NCBI GenBank assembly: GCA_024763215.1
Contig: JANTFX010000015.1
Location: forward strand, 1-40,629
Length of the DNA stretch: 40,629 nucleotides
From: Candidatus Krumholzibacteriia bacterium
GTDB taxonomy: Bacteria > Krumholzibacteriota > Krumholzibacteriia > LZORAL124-64-63
Direction: 5' to 3'
Shown: positions 16,951 through 23,905 of the stretch, in pieces
How the letters are laid out: each line of letters starts with the position of its first letter
Numbering within the stretch: the stretch's first letter is position 1
Notes under the pieces: generated by a model
Told to the model about the DNA's origin: nothing
Seen by the model: only the letters and a program-made list of their open reading frames with translations
The model's database searches: none
Translations under genes and position numbers: made by a program

Positions 16951-18327
16951 ATGACCGATCAAGTCGGAGGGGGCCGTTCGCGGCGATTGCTGGCCGCGCT
17001 GGTCCTGATGGTCCTGGTCTGCGGCGCGGCGCTGGCGGCCGCTCAGAACACCAAGGACACCAAGGGCGACAAGGGAGATTGGCACAACATTCATCTTGTC
17101 TACACCACCGATATCAAGGGCAAGATCGAGCCCTGTGGGTGAAAGTCTCACCAGCGTGGCGGACTGGCCCGGAGGGCCAGTTTTCTGGATGGGATTTGGG
17201 AACAGAACGTGCCGGTCTTGCAACTGGACGGGGGCGACCTTTTCGGCCGCCGCAACCAGAACGAGCGTTTCCAGACCGAGTTCCTTTGCGAGGAAGTTGC
17301 GGATCTGGGTGTGGATGCCATCGGCCTGGGCGAACAGGATCTCAACTACGGTCTGAAGTTCCTGCGCTCGATGATGGACAAGTACGGATTGCAGTTCACC
17401 AGCGCCAACGTCAAGGACGCGGCCACGGGCAAGCTGATCCTGCCCGAATACCTGATCGTCAAGCGCGGCGGCATCACCTTCGGCATCGTGAGCGTTCTGG
17501 ACCCGGCCCAGAAGATACTCACCATGACCGCGGACGACAGCCAGTTCCAGGTGGACGACCCGGTGGCCACCCTGCGCGAACTCGTGCCGCGGTTGCGTGA
17601 GAAGGTCGATACGGTGGTCCTGCTGGGGCACCTGGGGGATTCCCAGACCGACAACGTCGTCAAGGAGATCCAGGGGATCGACATCTCGGTGACCGGTCAT
17701 ACCTACCGCAACATCACCACCGAGCGCATCCTCAATGATACGGTCATGCTCGGCGCCTCGTACGAAGGCCGCTACCTCGGCGACGCCGACCTGATGATCG
17801 ACCCGGACAACGGGAAGGTCATGGCGGTGGCCATCAAGGTCACACCCATGGACGACAAGGTCGCGGACGACCCGGAGATGCTCAAGAAGGTCAAGGACTT
17901 CAAGCAGAGGCTTGTTGATTTCAAGGAGGCCAAACGGGCCGCCTATCCCCGGACCTTCGGCTCGGACCAGGAGAACTTTCTCGGCGATCGTTCCTGCAAG
18001 GGTTGCCACGAGGACGCCTGGAACGTTTACGCCAAATCAGCCCACATGAAGGCCTACATGACGCTGCGCAACAAGGGGCAGCACTTCGAGCCCGACTGCC
18101 TGGTATGCCACACCACCGGATACCAGTACAAGAACGGCTATGCCGACGAGGCGCCCTACAACCGCCTGATCAACGTGCAGTGCGAGGCCTGCCACGGCTA
18201 CGGCACCCAGCACGCCCGGGACGGGAAGTGGGTCACCCAGGCCAAGGATTCTTGCGTCGTTTGCCACGACAAGGAGAACAGCCCTGAATTCGACTACGAC
18301 ACCTACTGGGCCAAGATCAAGCACTAG
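16951..18327 (+). CDS. Secreted selenocysteine-containing metallophosphoesterase-like / tetraheme cytochrome c fusion
   Basis: Read through one in-frame UGA (17140-17142, residue 64), this is a 458-residue exported protein. A signal peptide (about residues 10-32) is followed by a UshA/5'-nucleotidase-like domain (about 45-320) with TTDIKGKIEPCG-U, then KSHQRGGLARR, LDGGDLFGRRN, GEQDLNYG, LLGHLGD and TGHTY. The C-terminal part has four heme sites: CKGCH (349), CLVCH (383), CEACH (411) and CVVCH (435). Homologs I know of have EPCGC at the UGA position, so U64 replaces a cysteine. Frame and homology continue unbroken on both sides of the UGA. Start ATG has AGGAAGGTGG upstream. A truncated 63-residue product or two genes are unlikely because the downstream frame lacks its own signal peptide. 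Substrate and electron partner are unknown; a periplasmic redox role is inferred. Confidence 0.85.
17161..17183 (+). promoter_or_regulatory. Bacterial SECIS-like hairpin for UGA decoding
   Basis: Starting 18 nt after the UGA, the mRNA can fold a stem of seven Watson-Crick pairs (CTGGCCC 17164-17170 with GGGCCAG 17174-17180), extended below by one A-U and two G-U pairs. The apical loop GGA (17171-17173) starts with G and lies 28 nt after the UGA. SelB-binding hairpins in bacteria have a small G-containing loop at about this distance. Confidence 0.6.
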
Positions 18328-18337
18328 GCGGCGCCTC

Positions 18338-19120
18338 GTGACCGCGGCCTGTCTGGCTGTCCTTCTGGGCACGGGCGTTTCCGCCCGTGCCCTCGACTTG
18401 TTCACCCTGTGGCGGCAGCCGGATCTGCCGCTGGATCTGACCCCGGGATCATGGGCCGACTACCGCCACCAGACCATGACCGGCGGTCGCCGCGATACGG
18501 ATCTGACCCGTGTGGTCTGCCTGGCCGCGCCCGAGGGCCGGCCCGCCGGGGACCGGGTGTTCGAGGTCATCCCGCTGCAGGAGGATGACCAGGGCCGCCT
18601 GGAGCCCGTGCCGGGGCAGGGCGTGTGGCTGCTGGTCTCGGGGGATATCGCCCGGCGCAGCGGCGATCTGTGGGATCTGGTCCGCGAGGCCTGGCAATGG
18701 GATGGGGGCGAGGCCAGGCGGCTTTCGGTGGACCAGATGAGGCAGGACCCATTGACCGCGGGGTTCCTGCAGGGAGACTTCGCCCCCGACAAGGTCGAGC
18801 ACCAGGAGCCGGCCACGCGGATCATCGATCGTCGGCAGTTCCTGTGCAGCCAGATGGTGCTCAGCGCGCGGGATACCCAGAGCGTGGACCTGCCGGCCGG
18901 CAGGATGCTTCAGACCTCCCTGCACGAGGTCACCGCCGCCTTCAACCCCGAGCTACCCTTGCTCGGTGTGGCCTACGCGGCCGAACGGATCAGCTCCCAA
19001 TCCTCTTTCGAGACGCCCAACCCCCGTTTCCATGCGCCCGCACCACGCATCAGGGTGGAGGTCATGGAGCTGGTGGCTTTCGGGCGTGACGGGGTGTCGG
19101 TTCTTGGCCGTGGTCATTGA
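18338..19120 (+). CDS. Exported protein of unknown function
   Basis: I do not recognise this 260-residue product. It begins with a hydrophobic export segment (TAACLAVLLGTGVSARA) and the mature part has no cysteine pair, membrane helix or enzyme motif I can name. It follows the selenoprotein by 10 nt and shares its transcript. The GTG start at 18338 lacks a good ribosome site and gives a signal peptide without a basic end; the three arginine codons just before it are open in the same frame, so the true start may lie inside the selenoprotein gene. Its stop overlaps the -35 of the next promoter. A role next to the cytochrome is only a guess from position. Confidence 0.75.
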   Translation: MTAACLAVLLGTGVSARALDLFTLWRQPDLPLDLTPGSWADYRHQTMTGGRRDTDLTRVVCLAAPEGRPAGDRVFEVIPLQEDDQGRLEPVPGQGVWLLVSGDIARRSGDLWDLVREAWQWDGGEARRLSVDQMRQDPLTAGFLQGDFAPDKVEHQEPATRIIDRRQFLCSQMVLSARDTQSVDLPAGRMLQTSLHEVTAAFNPELPLLGVAYAAERISSQSSFETPNPRFHAPAPRIRVEVMELVAFGRDGVSVLGRGH

Positions 19121-19146
19121 CCTGCCTGCTGTTTTTGTGATATAAT
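19117..19146 (+). promoter_or_regulatory. Strong promoter placed for a leaderless exonuclease mRNA
   Basis: TTGACC (19117-19122), an 18-nt spacer with a T run, then perfect TATAAT (19141-19146). The next start codon is at 19153, six bases after the -10, which is where transcription would start. No ribosome site exists between. Confidence 0.7.
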
Positions 19147-19152
19147 AACCCC

Positions 19153-19998
19153 ATGATAGCCAATGATCTCAACGCCTACCGCGCGGAGGCCTACGCCTTC
19201 CTGCTCGGAGAAGATACCCCCCTGCCCACACCGGTCATCGCCAGGCGTTTGTTCGGCGCGCACCGGCATGAGATGCCCGAAACCCAGGTCGTGGTCAGGA
19301 CTCTGCTCCAGGCCGATCCCCGTTTCGTGGAGACCCACGACCGGTGCTGGACGGTTCTGGAGTCCCCCCTGATGCAGAGGGATCTGCTGGACGCCACCTA
19401 CTCCGTCGTGGACCTGGAAACGACCGGTAGCGTCATCGGTGTGGACGAAATCATCGAGATCGGCGTCTACCAGGTGAAGAGGGGACGGATCTCCCGGAAG
19501 ATGGATACGCGCGTCTGGACGGACCGGCCCATCCCTCCCTGGGTTGCTCGGCTGACCGGCATCCACAACGACGACCTCAAGGGTAAGCCGACGTTTTCGG
19601 ACGTGGCGGAGAAGCTGCTGAACCTTCTGGACGGGCACGTGTTCGTCGCCCACGATATCCGGTTCGACCTGCCTTTCCTGCGCTGGGAGTTCGCCCGCCG
19701 GGGCATGGCGTTGCCGGCGGTGACCGGGCTGTGCACCCTGCAGCTGTCGAGGAAGCTGTGGCCGGATCTGACCAGCCGCAGCCTTTCCGACCTGGCCAAG
19801 CATTTCCAGATCGCACATGAGACCCCTCACCGGGCCGCCGATGACGCCGGGGCCACCGCGGGTGTGCTGATGGCCGCCCTGCGCGCCGCCCGGGAGGCGG
19901 GGGTCACGCAGCTGGGCCAGCTTTATGCCCTCGACCGCAAGGAACCCGCCCCAGGCATGGCCGGCAAATCCCTGAACGCCCGCACCGCGGAGTCTTGA
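19153..19998 (+). CDS. DnaQ-like DEDDh 3'-5' exonuclease
   Basis: A 281-residue protein with an N-terminal helical region (about 1-75) of unknown role, followed by a DnaQ-type exonuclease domain: VVDLETTG (D87, E89), FVAHDIRFDLPFLRWE (third Asp) and the Exo III HRAADDAGATAGVL. All DEDDh metal ligands are present. It could proofread for a DNA polymerase III or trim nucleic acids on its own; it is longer at the front than DnaQ epsilon and lacks a clear clamp-binding tail. Leaderless by promoter position: the ATG coincides with the expected +1, and a longer start is not available because the promoter precedes it. Confidence 0.88.
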   Translation: MIANDLNAYRAEAYAFLLGEDTPLPTPVIARRLFGAHRHEMPETQVVVRTLLQADPRFVETHDRCWTVLESPLMQRDLLDATYSVVDLETTGSVIGVDEIIEIGVYQVKRGRISRKMDTRVWTDRPIPPWVARLTGIHNDDLKGKPTFSDVAEKLLNLLDGHVFVAHDIRFDLPFLRWEFARRGMALPAVTGLCTLQLSRKLWPDLTSRSLSDLAKHFQIAHETPHRAADDAGATAGVLMAALRAAREAGVTQLGQLYALDRKEPAPGMAGKSLNARTAES

Positions 19999-20045
19999 CG
20001 AGCGCCGGCCGGCGCCGGTATTCACAGAAAAATTGCCCCATCCGG

Positions 20046-20074
20046 TTGACTCCCGTACCAGAATAGGATAGGAT
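20046..20074 (+). promoter_or_regulatory. Promoter of the zinc-ribbon gene pair
   Basis: TTGACT (20046-20051), 17 nt, TAGGAT (20069-20074). Transcription would begin near 20081, inside the hairpin described next. It lies in the 156-base gap after the exonuclease gene. Confidence 0.5.
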
Positions 20075-20101
20075 GCCCGCCAGTATTAGCCTGGGCGGGC
20101 A
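20074..20101 (+). promoter_or_regulatory. Perfect 8-bp inverted repeat at the transcription start
   Basis: TGCCCGCC (20074-20081) pairs with GGGCGGGCA (20094-20101 used) across a 12-nt loop. Because it straddles the expected +1 it is more likely an operator or a DNA structure than an RNA terminator. Confidence 0.5.
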
Positions 20102-20154
20102 TGTGTTTTGGTGTCCGCCGCGGCGATACCTGATTCAGAGCCAAGGAGGAGCCC

Positions 20155-20334
20155 ATGGCCGCCATCAAGGAAGATGAAATCCTCGTGCGTGATGAAAGTT
20201 TTGTGAAGTACGAACGACTGCTGTCCAAGGCCGAATCCGAAGGTAGGATCAACGGTCCCTGCAAGTGCCTGGTGTGCGGGATGCGTTATCTGACCAAGGA
20301 AGAGGCGGATGCCTGCTGCAAGATCGTGACCTGA
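20155..20334 (+). CDS. Small cysteine-rich protein, 59 residues
   Basis: ATG 20155 with CCAAGGAGGAG upstream starts a 59-residue acidic/basic protein, MAAIKEDEILVRDESF..., ending in PCKCLVCGMRYLTKEEADACCKIVT. The cysteines C-x-C-x2-C and a later CC look like a small zinc- or metal-binding knuckle. It has no export signal. The next gene starts 8 nt downstream and also has a zinc-ribbon front, so the two are probably functional partners. I do not recognise the family. The excellent ribosome site, own promoter and tight spacing support it as real. Confidence 0.7.
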   Translation: MAAIKEDEILVRDESFVKYERLLSKAESEGRINGPCKCLVCGMRYLTKEEADACCKIVT

Positions 20335-20342
20335 GAGCCCCT

Positions 20343-20996
20343 ATGAAAAGCAATCAGTACTGTTCGGTCTGCAAGCAATGGCTGGACATGGAAGTCGTCT
20401 CCAGCGGCGATCCCGAGGAGGACGACGGCGTCACCTGGTATCGTTGTCCGGGCTGCCAGGGTTTTCTGCCCAAGCTGAATGCCGCTGCCGAAACCGATGC
20501 GGCGGCCACGGCTCCGAAGCAGGGCACCGAAACTGCGGCCCCGGCGGATCCGGCAGAGAGCCCGGTCGCAGCCTCCGGTGAGGAACCGGTCCTTCCTGAA
20601 GATGATCTGCCCTGGGATAGCCCCGAGGAAATGCTGGACGCCGCCGCGGCCACGTCGCCGGCCGAGGTTTCGGCGACCCTTGCCGGTCTGGAAAGCGACG
20701 AGCCGGCCGGCGGGACCGAACCGGCGGGGGATAAGGGCGCCGCGGACCCGAATGAAGCAGGGAAGGGCGAACCCATCGCCGAGTACGCCGCCATGCTGGA
20801 GGCCGCGGATGTGGAAGCGGCCGTGCCCTACCGGCCCTGGGATTCGTATGAACTGGGCCAGTGTATCCTGCATCTGGCCTGGAACGATTGCGGCGTGGTG
20901 GTCGGTAAGGAATCCCTGCCCGGAGGACGCCAGGCCGTGAAATGCTACTTCTCGGAGGCCGGGGTCGTCCGGTTGATCGAGAACGACCACCGGTGA
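20343..20996 (+). CDS. Zinc-ribbon protein with acidic linker and C-terminal SH3-like domain
   Basis: A 217-residue cytoplasmic protein. The N-terminus has a zinc ribbon, YCSVCKQW ... YRCPGCQGFLPK (residues 7-43). A low-complexity Ala/Pro/Glu linker of about 110 residues follows. The C-terminal 50 residues (YELGQCILHLAWNDCGVV, KESLPGGRQAV, LIENDHR) resemble the small barrel domains often attached to nucleic-acid-binding proteins, of the DUF3553 or CarD-like type, though I cannot confirm the family. ATG 20343 gives the ribbon at the very start, as usual. Its stop overlaps the next start (TGATG). Confidence 0.75.
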   Translation: MKSNQYCSVCKQWLDMEVVSSGDPEEDDGVTWYRCPGCQGFLPKLNAAAETDAAATAPKQGTETAAPADPAESPVAASGEEPVLPEDDLPWDSPEEMLDAAAATSPAEVSATLAGLESDEPAGGTEPAGDKGAADPNEAGKGEPIAEYAAMLEAADVEAAVPYRPWDSYELGQCILHLAWNDCGVVVGKESLPGGRQAVKCYFSEAGVVRLIENDHR

Positions 20997-21916
20997 TGAA
21001 ACGGCTCCTGCACCTCTTGCCGGGGGTTGTGGCGCCGCTCTGCCTCGGCATGATGCTCATGGCCGCCCTCCCTGCCCGGGGGCAGATGCTCCACCTGGAT
21101 CCCTTGCCCTGGTACACCGCTGCTGATTCCACCTCGCGCCTGGCCCTGGAAGTCGCCGCCGACTACTTCTTCGACCCCCGTTACGACTGGTCCGTGAACC
21201 GCTTGCTGATGACGGTGAGCCTGCCCAGCGGAAGCAGCGGTATCTACTTCCTGCGCATGCCCCATGTGACCTTTGACAGCGGCAACGTGCCCGTCCTGCA
21301 GCGCTGGCCCGACATCCGCGGCCAGGAGATGGACACCGGCTGGCCCGGCGGCGGCCGGGTCAACGGTTTCGGGCAGCCGGAAGCCGGCGTCTGCGGGCCC
21401 TTCGCCCTGCCGTTGCTGGGCCGGATGGACGGCGGTGCCGCCCTGGGCCTGCCCGTGGGCACCGAGACCCTCTACCCTTTCTCCACCACCGGCATGCCCA
21501 TGCGTTTCGAGGCCAGGAAATCCCTGGCTCTGGGGGGTTCTCTCTACACCCATCTCAGCGCCGGGATCCTGTACATGCTGGGTTCGGGCCGGGAGGGCCT
21601 TGCGGATGAGGCCTTCAAGGGTGGGAATCACTTCGCGGCCGACCTGGCCTGGTACCGGGGGCGCGGATCGCGGCTCGCGGCCACCCTGGACAGCAGCAAC
21701 CGCGCCGGCCGCACCTCCCTGCTGGCCGGGATGCAATGGTGGTTGCCCTGGTCCGGAGACGGTTCGGTGGGTCTGAAGGTCGCCCGGGAACTGGAAGACG
21801 AGACAGACCGGCCGGCCCAGTGGTACGTGACGCTCACCTGGCGCCTGGACAGCAGGCAGGCCGGATCCGCAGGCAGCAAGAACGGCAAGCCGGAGAGCAC
21901 ATCATCCCTGCCCTGA
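20996..21916 (+). CDS. Exported, probably outer-membrane beta-barrel protein
   Basis: A 306-residue product with a clear signal peptide (about 1-30, cut after ARGQ). The rest is rich in alternating aromatic and polar strands (LALEVAADYFFDPRYDW, AAGL- and ALGG-type turns) and closes with WYVTLTWRLD, a strand pattern of barrel proteins. A polar tail of about 20 residues follows. No family recognised. It overlaps the stop of the zinc-ribbon gene by one base and may be read through from it. Membrane location is inferred from composition only. Confidence 0.72.
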   Translation: MKRLLHLLPGVVAPLCLGMMLMAALPARGQMLHLDPLPWYTAADSTSRLALEVAADYFFDPRYDWSVNRLLMTVSLPSGSSGIYFLRMPHVTFDSGNVPVLQRWPDIRGQEMDTGWPGGGRVNGFGQPEAGVCGPFALPLLGRMDGGAALGLPVGTETLYPFSTTGMPMRFEARKSLALGGSLYTHLSAGILYMLGSGREGLADEAFKGGNHFAADLAWYRGRGSRLAATLDSSNRAGRTSLLAGMQWWLPWSGDGSVGLKVARELEDETDRPAQWYVTLTWRLDSRQAGSAGSKNGKPESTSSLP

Positions 21917-21994
21917 CAGGTTGCAATTTGCCCTGTCGTTGCTTCCGGTTGCCTAGGATTTCCGGCCCATACCCTGGTTGCGGGCGCCTGGCCC

Positions 21995-22010
21995 TGGCAC
22001 AACCCTTGCC
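21995..22010 (+). promoter_or_regulatory. Sigma-54 (RpoN) promoter
   Basis: TGGCAC (21995-22000), five bases, then TTGCC (22006-22010). The invariant GG and GC dinucleotides are exactly 12 bases apart start to start, as required at -24/-12. The expected start is near 22021, 45 nt before the GTG of the HisKA protein, with CTGGAGGGG as ribosome site between. Confidence 0.7.
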
Positions 22011-22065
22011 TGATCCTCCCGGGAGTTCAGCCCTACATTCCGTTTTGCACACCCTGGAGGGGTCT

Positions 22066-22701
22066 GTGGCTCATATTCTGCTCGGCAAGACACTGCATCA
22101 GGATGAGGAACTGCGCGGTCTGCTGCGGGCATGGGGCGTGACCGTCGGCCTGTGGCCGGGCGACGGGGACCGGCTGCCCGGGGTCTGGGAATGCGATGCC
22201 CTGGTCGTGGGGCCGCCCACGGCCGCGGGGTTGCCCGCCGCGGGGCCGGAACCCCACCTGGGGCCTGTGGCCCCTGTCCTGATCTGGACGGGCAGTGCCG
22301 TGCTGACCCCGGAGCGGGGGCCGGCCCGGATCGCCGTACCCCAGGACGGGGAGGGCGGCCTGCTGGCTTCCCTGCAGGTCTGCCTGGCCCATGCTGCGGG
22401 CCTGCGTGGCTTCCAGGGCTCGGTGCCGGTCCTGGAGACCAGCCCCCTGCGCGTCATGGGGCATGAACTGCTGACCCCATTGACGGCCATCAGGACGGCC
22501 CTGGAAATCCTGGCGGAGGAAGCTTCGGGTCCGGGAAGTCCGGAGCCTCAGGCAAGGCGCGCCCGCATGATCGAACTGGCCTTGCGCAACGCCGACCGCC
22601 TGCGGGAAGCCCTGGATTGGAGCTGTGAACTGTTGTCCGTGCCCGCCTCGAGCAGCAAGGCTCCGCAATCCTCCCCGGATTGCTCTTGCGGGATCCGGTG
22701 A
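22066..22701 (+). CDS. HisKA-only phosphotransfer protein (kinase lacking an ATPase domain)
   Basis: A 211-residue soluble protein. Residues 1-50 (AHILLGKTLHQDEELRGLL ... CDALVVGP) look like a degenerate receiver or Rossmann-like domain without a clear phosphoacceptor Asp. Residues 126-185 form a HisKA dimerisation helix pair with the H box MGHELLTPLTAIRTALEIL (H133). The protein then ends; there is no HATPase domain. It may accept phosphate from, or dimerise with, the hybrid kinase just downstream. Transcription probably depends on the sigma-54 promoter upstream. GTG start with GGAGGGG. The next gene is in the same frame 39 nt later. Confidence 0.75.
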   Translation: MAHILLGKTLHQDEELRGLLRAWGVTVGLWPGDGDRLPGVWECDALVVGPPTAAGLPAAGPEPHLGPVAPVLIWTGSAVLTPERGPARIAVPQDGEGGLLASLQVCLAHAAGLRGFQGSVPVLETSPLRVMGHELLTPLTAIRTALEILAEEASGPGSPEPQARRARMIELALRNADRLREALDWSCELLSVPASSSKAPQSSPDCSCGIR

Positions 22702-22713
22702 CGGTGCGATAAT
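22686..22713 (+). promoter_or_regulatory. Possible internal promoter for the hybrid kinase
   Basis: TTGCGG (22686-22691), 16 nt, GATAAT (22708-22713). It would start transcription near 22720, before the ribosome site GGAGG. The -35 is weak and overlaps the end of the upstream gene. Confidence 0.3.
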
Positions 22714-22740
22714 CCGGACCAACCGGAGGTATCGCAGCCC

Positions 22741-23889
22741 ATGTCCCATTCGCGAGGTTCCCCTGACTCCAGACCCGATGCCGGGCGGCCTGATCTGACG
22801 ACCGCCGCCGCGGCCCATGACCTCAACCAGATGCTGGCCGTCATCTCGGGGCGGCTGAGCCTGCTGATGGACAAGGTTGCCGACCCGGTTCTACAGGAGC
22901 ATTTCCAGGCGATGCTGGTCGCCTGCCGGGACGCCACGGCCATGGTGCGCCGCCTGGCCGGAGCGGGGGCGGATCCGGACGCCCGGCTCTGCGACGCCAG
23001 GCAGGAGGCCCTGTCGGCTGCGGCCATGGTCTTGCCGTCTTCAGGCCACGGCGGTGGGCCCCGGTGCCTGGTGGAGGTCCCGGCCGGTCTGGCGGCCGGT
23101 CTGCCGGGGCAGGTCCTGCGCGAGGTGCTGGTCAACCTGCTGGTCAACGCCCGGCAGGCCCTGGGAGGAACAGGTTCGGTCACGATCAGCGGCCGGCTGG
23201 CGGGCCCAAGGATCCGCATCGAGGTGGCCGATGATGGGCCGGGCGTGGACCCGGCGGTGGCCGGTCGGTTGTTCCAGGCTGGGGTTTCCGGTACCGACGA
23301 GCCGGGCCGCGGGCTCGGCCTGGCCGGCTGCCGCGAGCTCCTGGGGCGATTCGGCGGCAGCCTGGAGCTGGCCGCATCCGGCCCCGGAGGCGCGGTGTTC
23401 GCCCTGGAGGTGCCCGTGGCCGGCCCGGCCTTGGAAAAGGACGGCGGATCCCCGCCCGCAAGCGCGGCCGGCAACGGTCGTCCGCACGGTGGGCGGATCA
23501 AGGTCCTGGTGGTCGATGACGAATCCGCGGTGCGTGACATGCTCAGCGATGTGCTGCCGGAGCTGGGCTGTGTGGTGACGGCCCTGGCCGATGGCGAAGC
23601 CGCTCTGGCGACCTTCGCGAGCGGAGCCTTCCAGGTGGCCTTGCTGGACCGGAACCTGCCCGGCATGTCCGGGGTCGAGCTTGCGGAGCGTTTGCGCAGT
23701 GACGATCCTTCCCTGGTCGTGATGATGATGACCGGCTGGGGAGCGGGTCAGGACTTGGCTGGCCCGGCGGATGCTGCGGTCGATTTCATATTGCGCAAGC
23801 CCATGGAGTTCAAGGAACTGCAAGGCGTTCTGCAGGAGGCGGTCCGGCTCCATGCCGGTCGCGCTGCGGCCGCCGGCCAGAAAAGATGA
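22741..23889 (+). CDS. Soluble hybrid histidine kinase with C-terminal receiver domain
   Basis: A 382-residue cytoplasmic protein without membrane segments. Residues 20-80 hold an H box of the HDLNQMLAVISGRL type; an HATPase domain follows with LREVLVNLLVNARQAL (N box), VADDGPGVDP (G1) and GRGLGLAGCRELL (G2); residues 255-375 are a receiver with VVDDESAVRDML, phosphoacceptor Asp in VALLDRNLPGMSG and the ILRKPM lysine. It lacks a sensor domain of its own, so input may come from the HisKA-only protein upstream. The output may pass to an unlinked phosphotransfer protein. ATG 22741 has CCGGAGG 10 nt upstream. Confidence 0.85.
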   Translation: MSHSRGSPDSRPDAGRPDLTTAAAAHDLNQMLAVISGRLSLLMDKVADPVLQEHFQAMLVACRDATAMVRRLAGAGADPDARLCDARQEALSAAAMVLPSSGHGGGPRCLVEVPAGLAAGLPGQVLREVLVNLLVNARQALGGTGSVTISGRLAGPRIRIEVADDGPGVDPAVAGRLFQAGVSGTDEPGRGLGLAGCRELLGRFGGSLELAASGPGGAVFALEVPVAGPALEKDGGSPPASAAGNGRPHGGRIKVLVVDDESAVRDMLSDVLPELGCVVTALADGEAALATFASGAFQVALLDRNLPGMSGVELAERLRSDDPSLVVMMMTGWGAGQDLAGPADAAVDFILRKPMEFKELQGVLQEAVRLHAGRAAAAGQKR

Positions 23890-23905
23890 AGCGAGGTTGC
23901 CGGTC

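Noticed and set aside
17209-18327. The heme-containing half as an independent gene starting at GTG 17209.
   Set aside because: No ribosome site and no signal peptide, and c-type hemes must be attached outside the cytoplasm; same frame as the upstream signal peptide.
22699-22701. Another UGA with an open frame on both sides, joining the HisKA protein to the hybrid kinase.
   Set aside because: The second gene has its own ribosome site and start, a complete kinase layout, and no G-loop hairpin follows at SECIS distance. Two separate genes explain it better.
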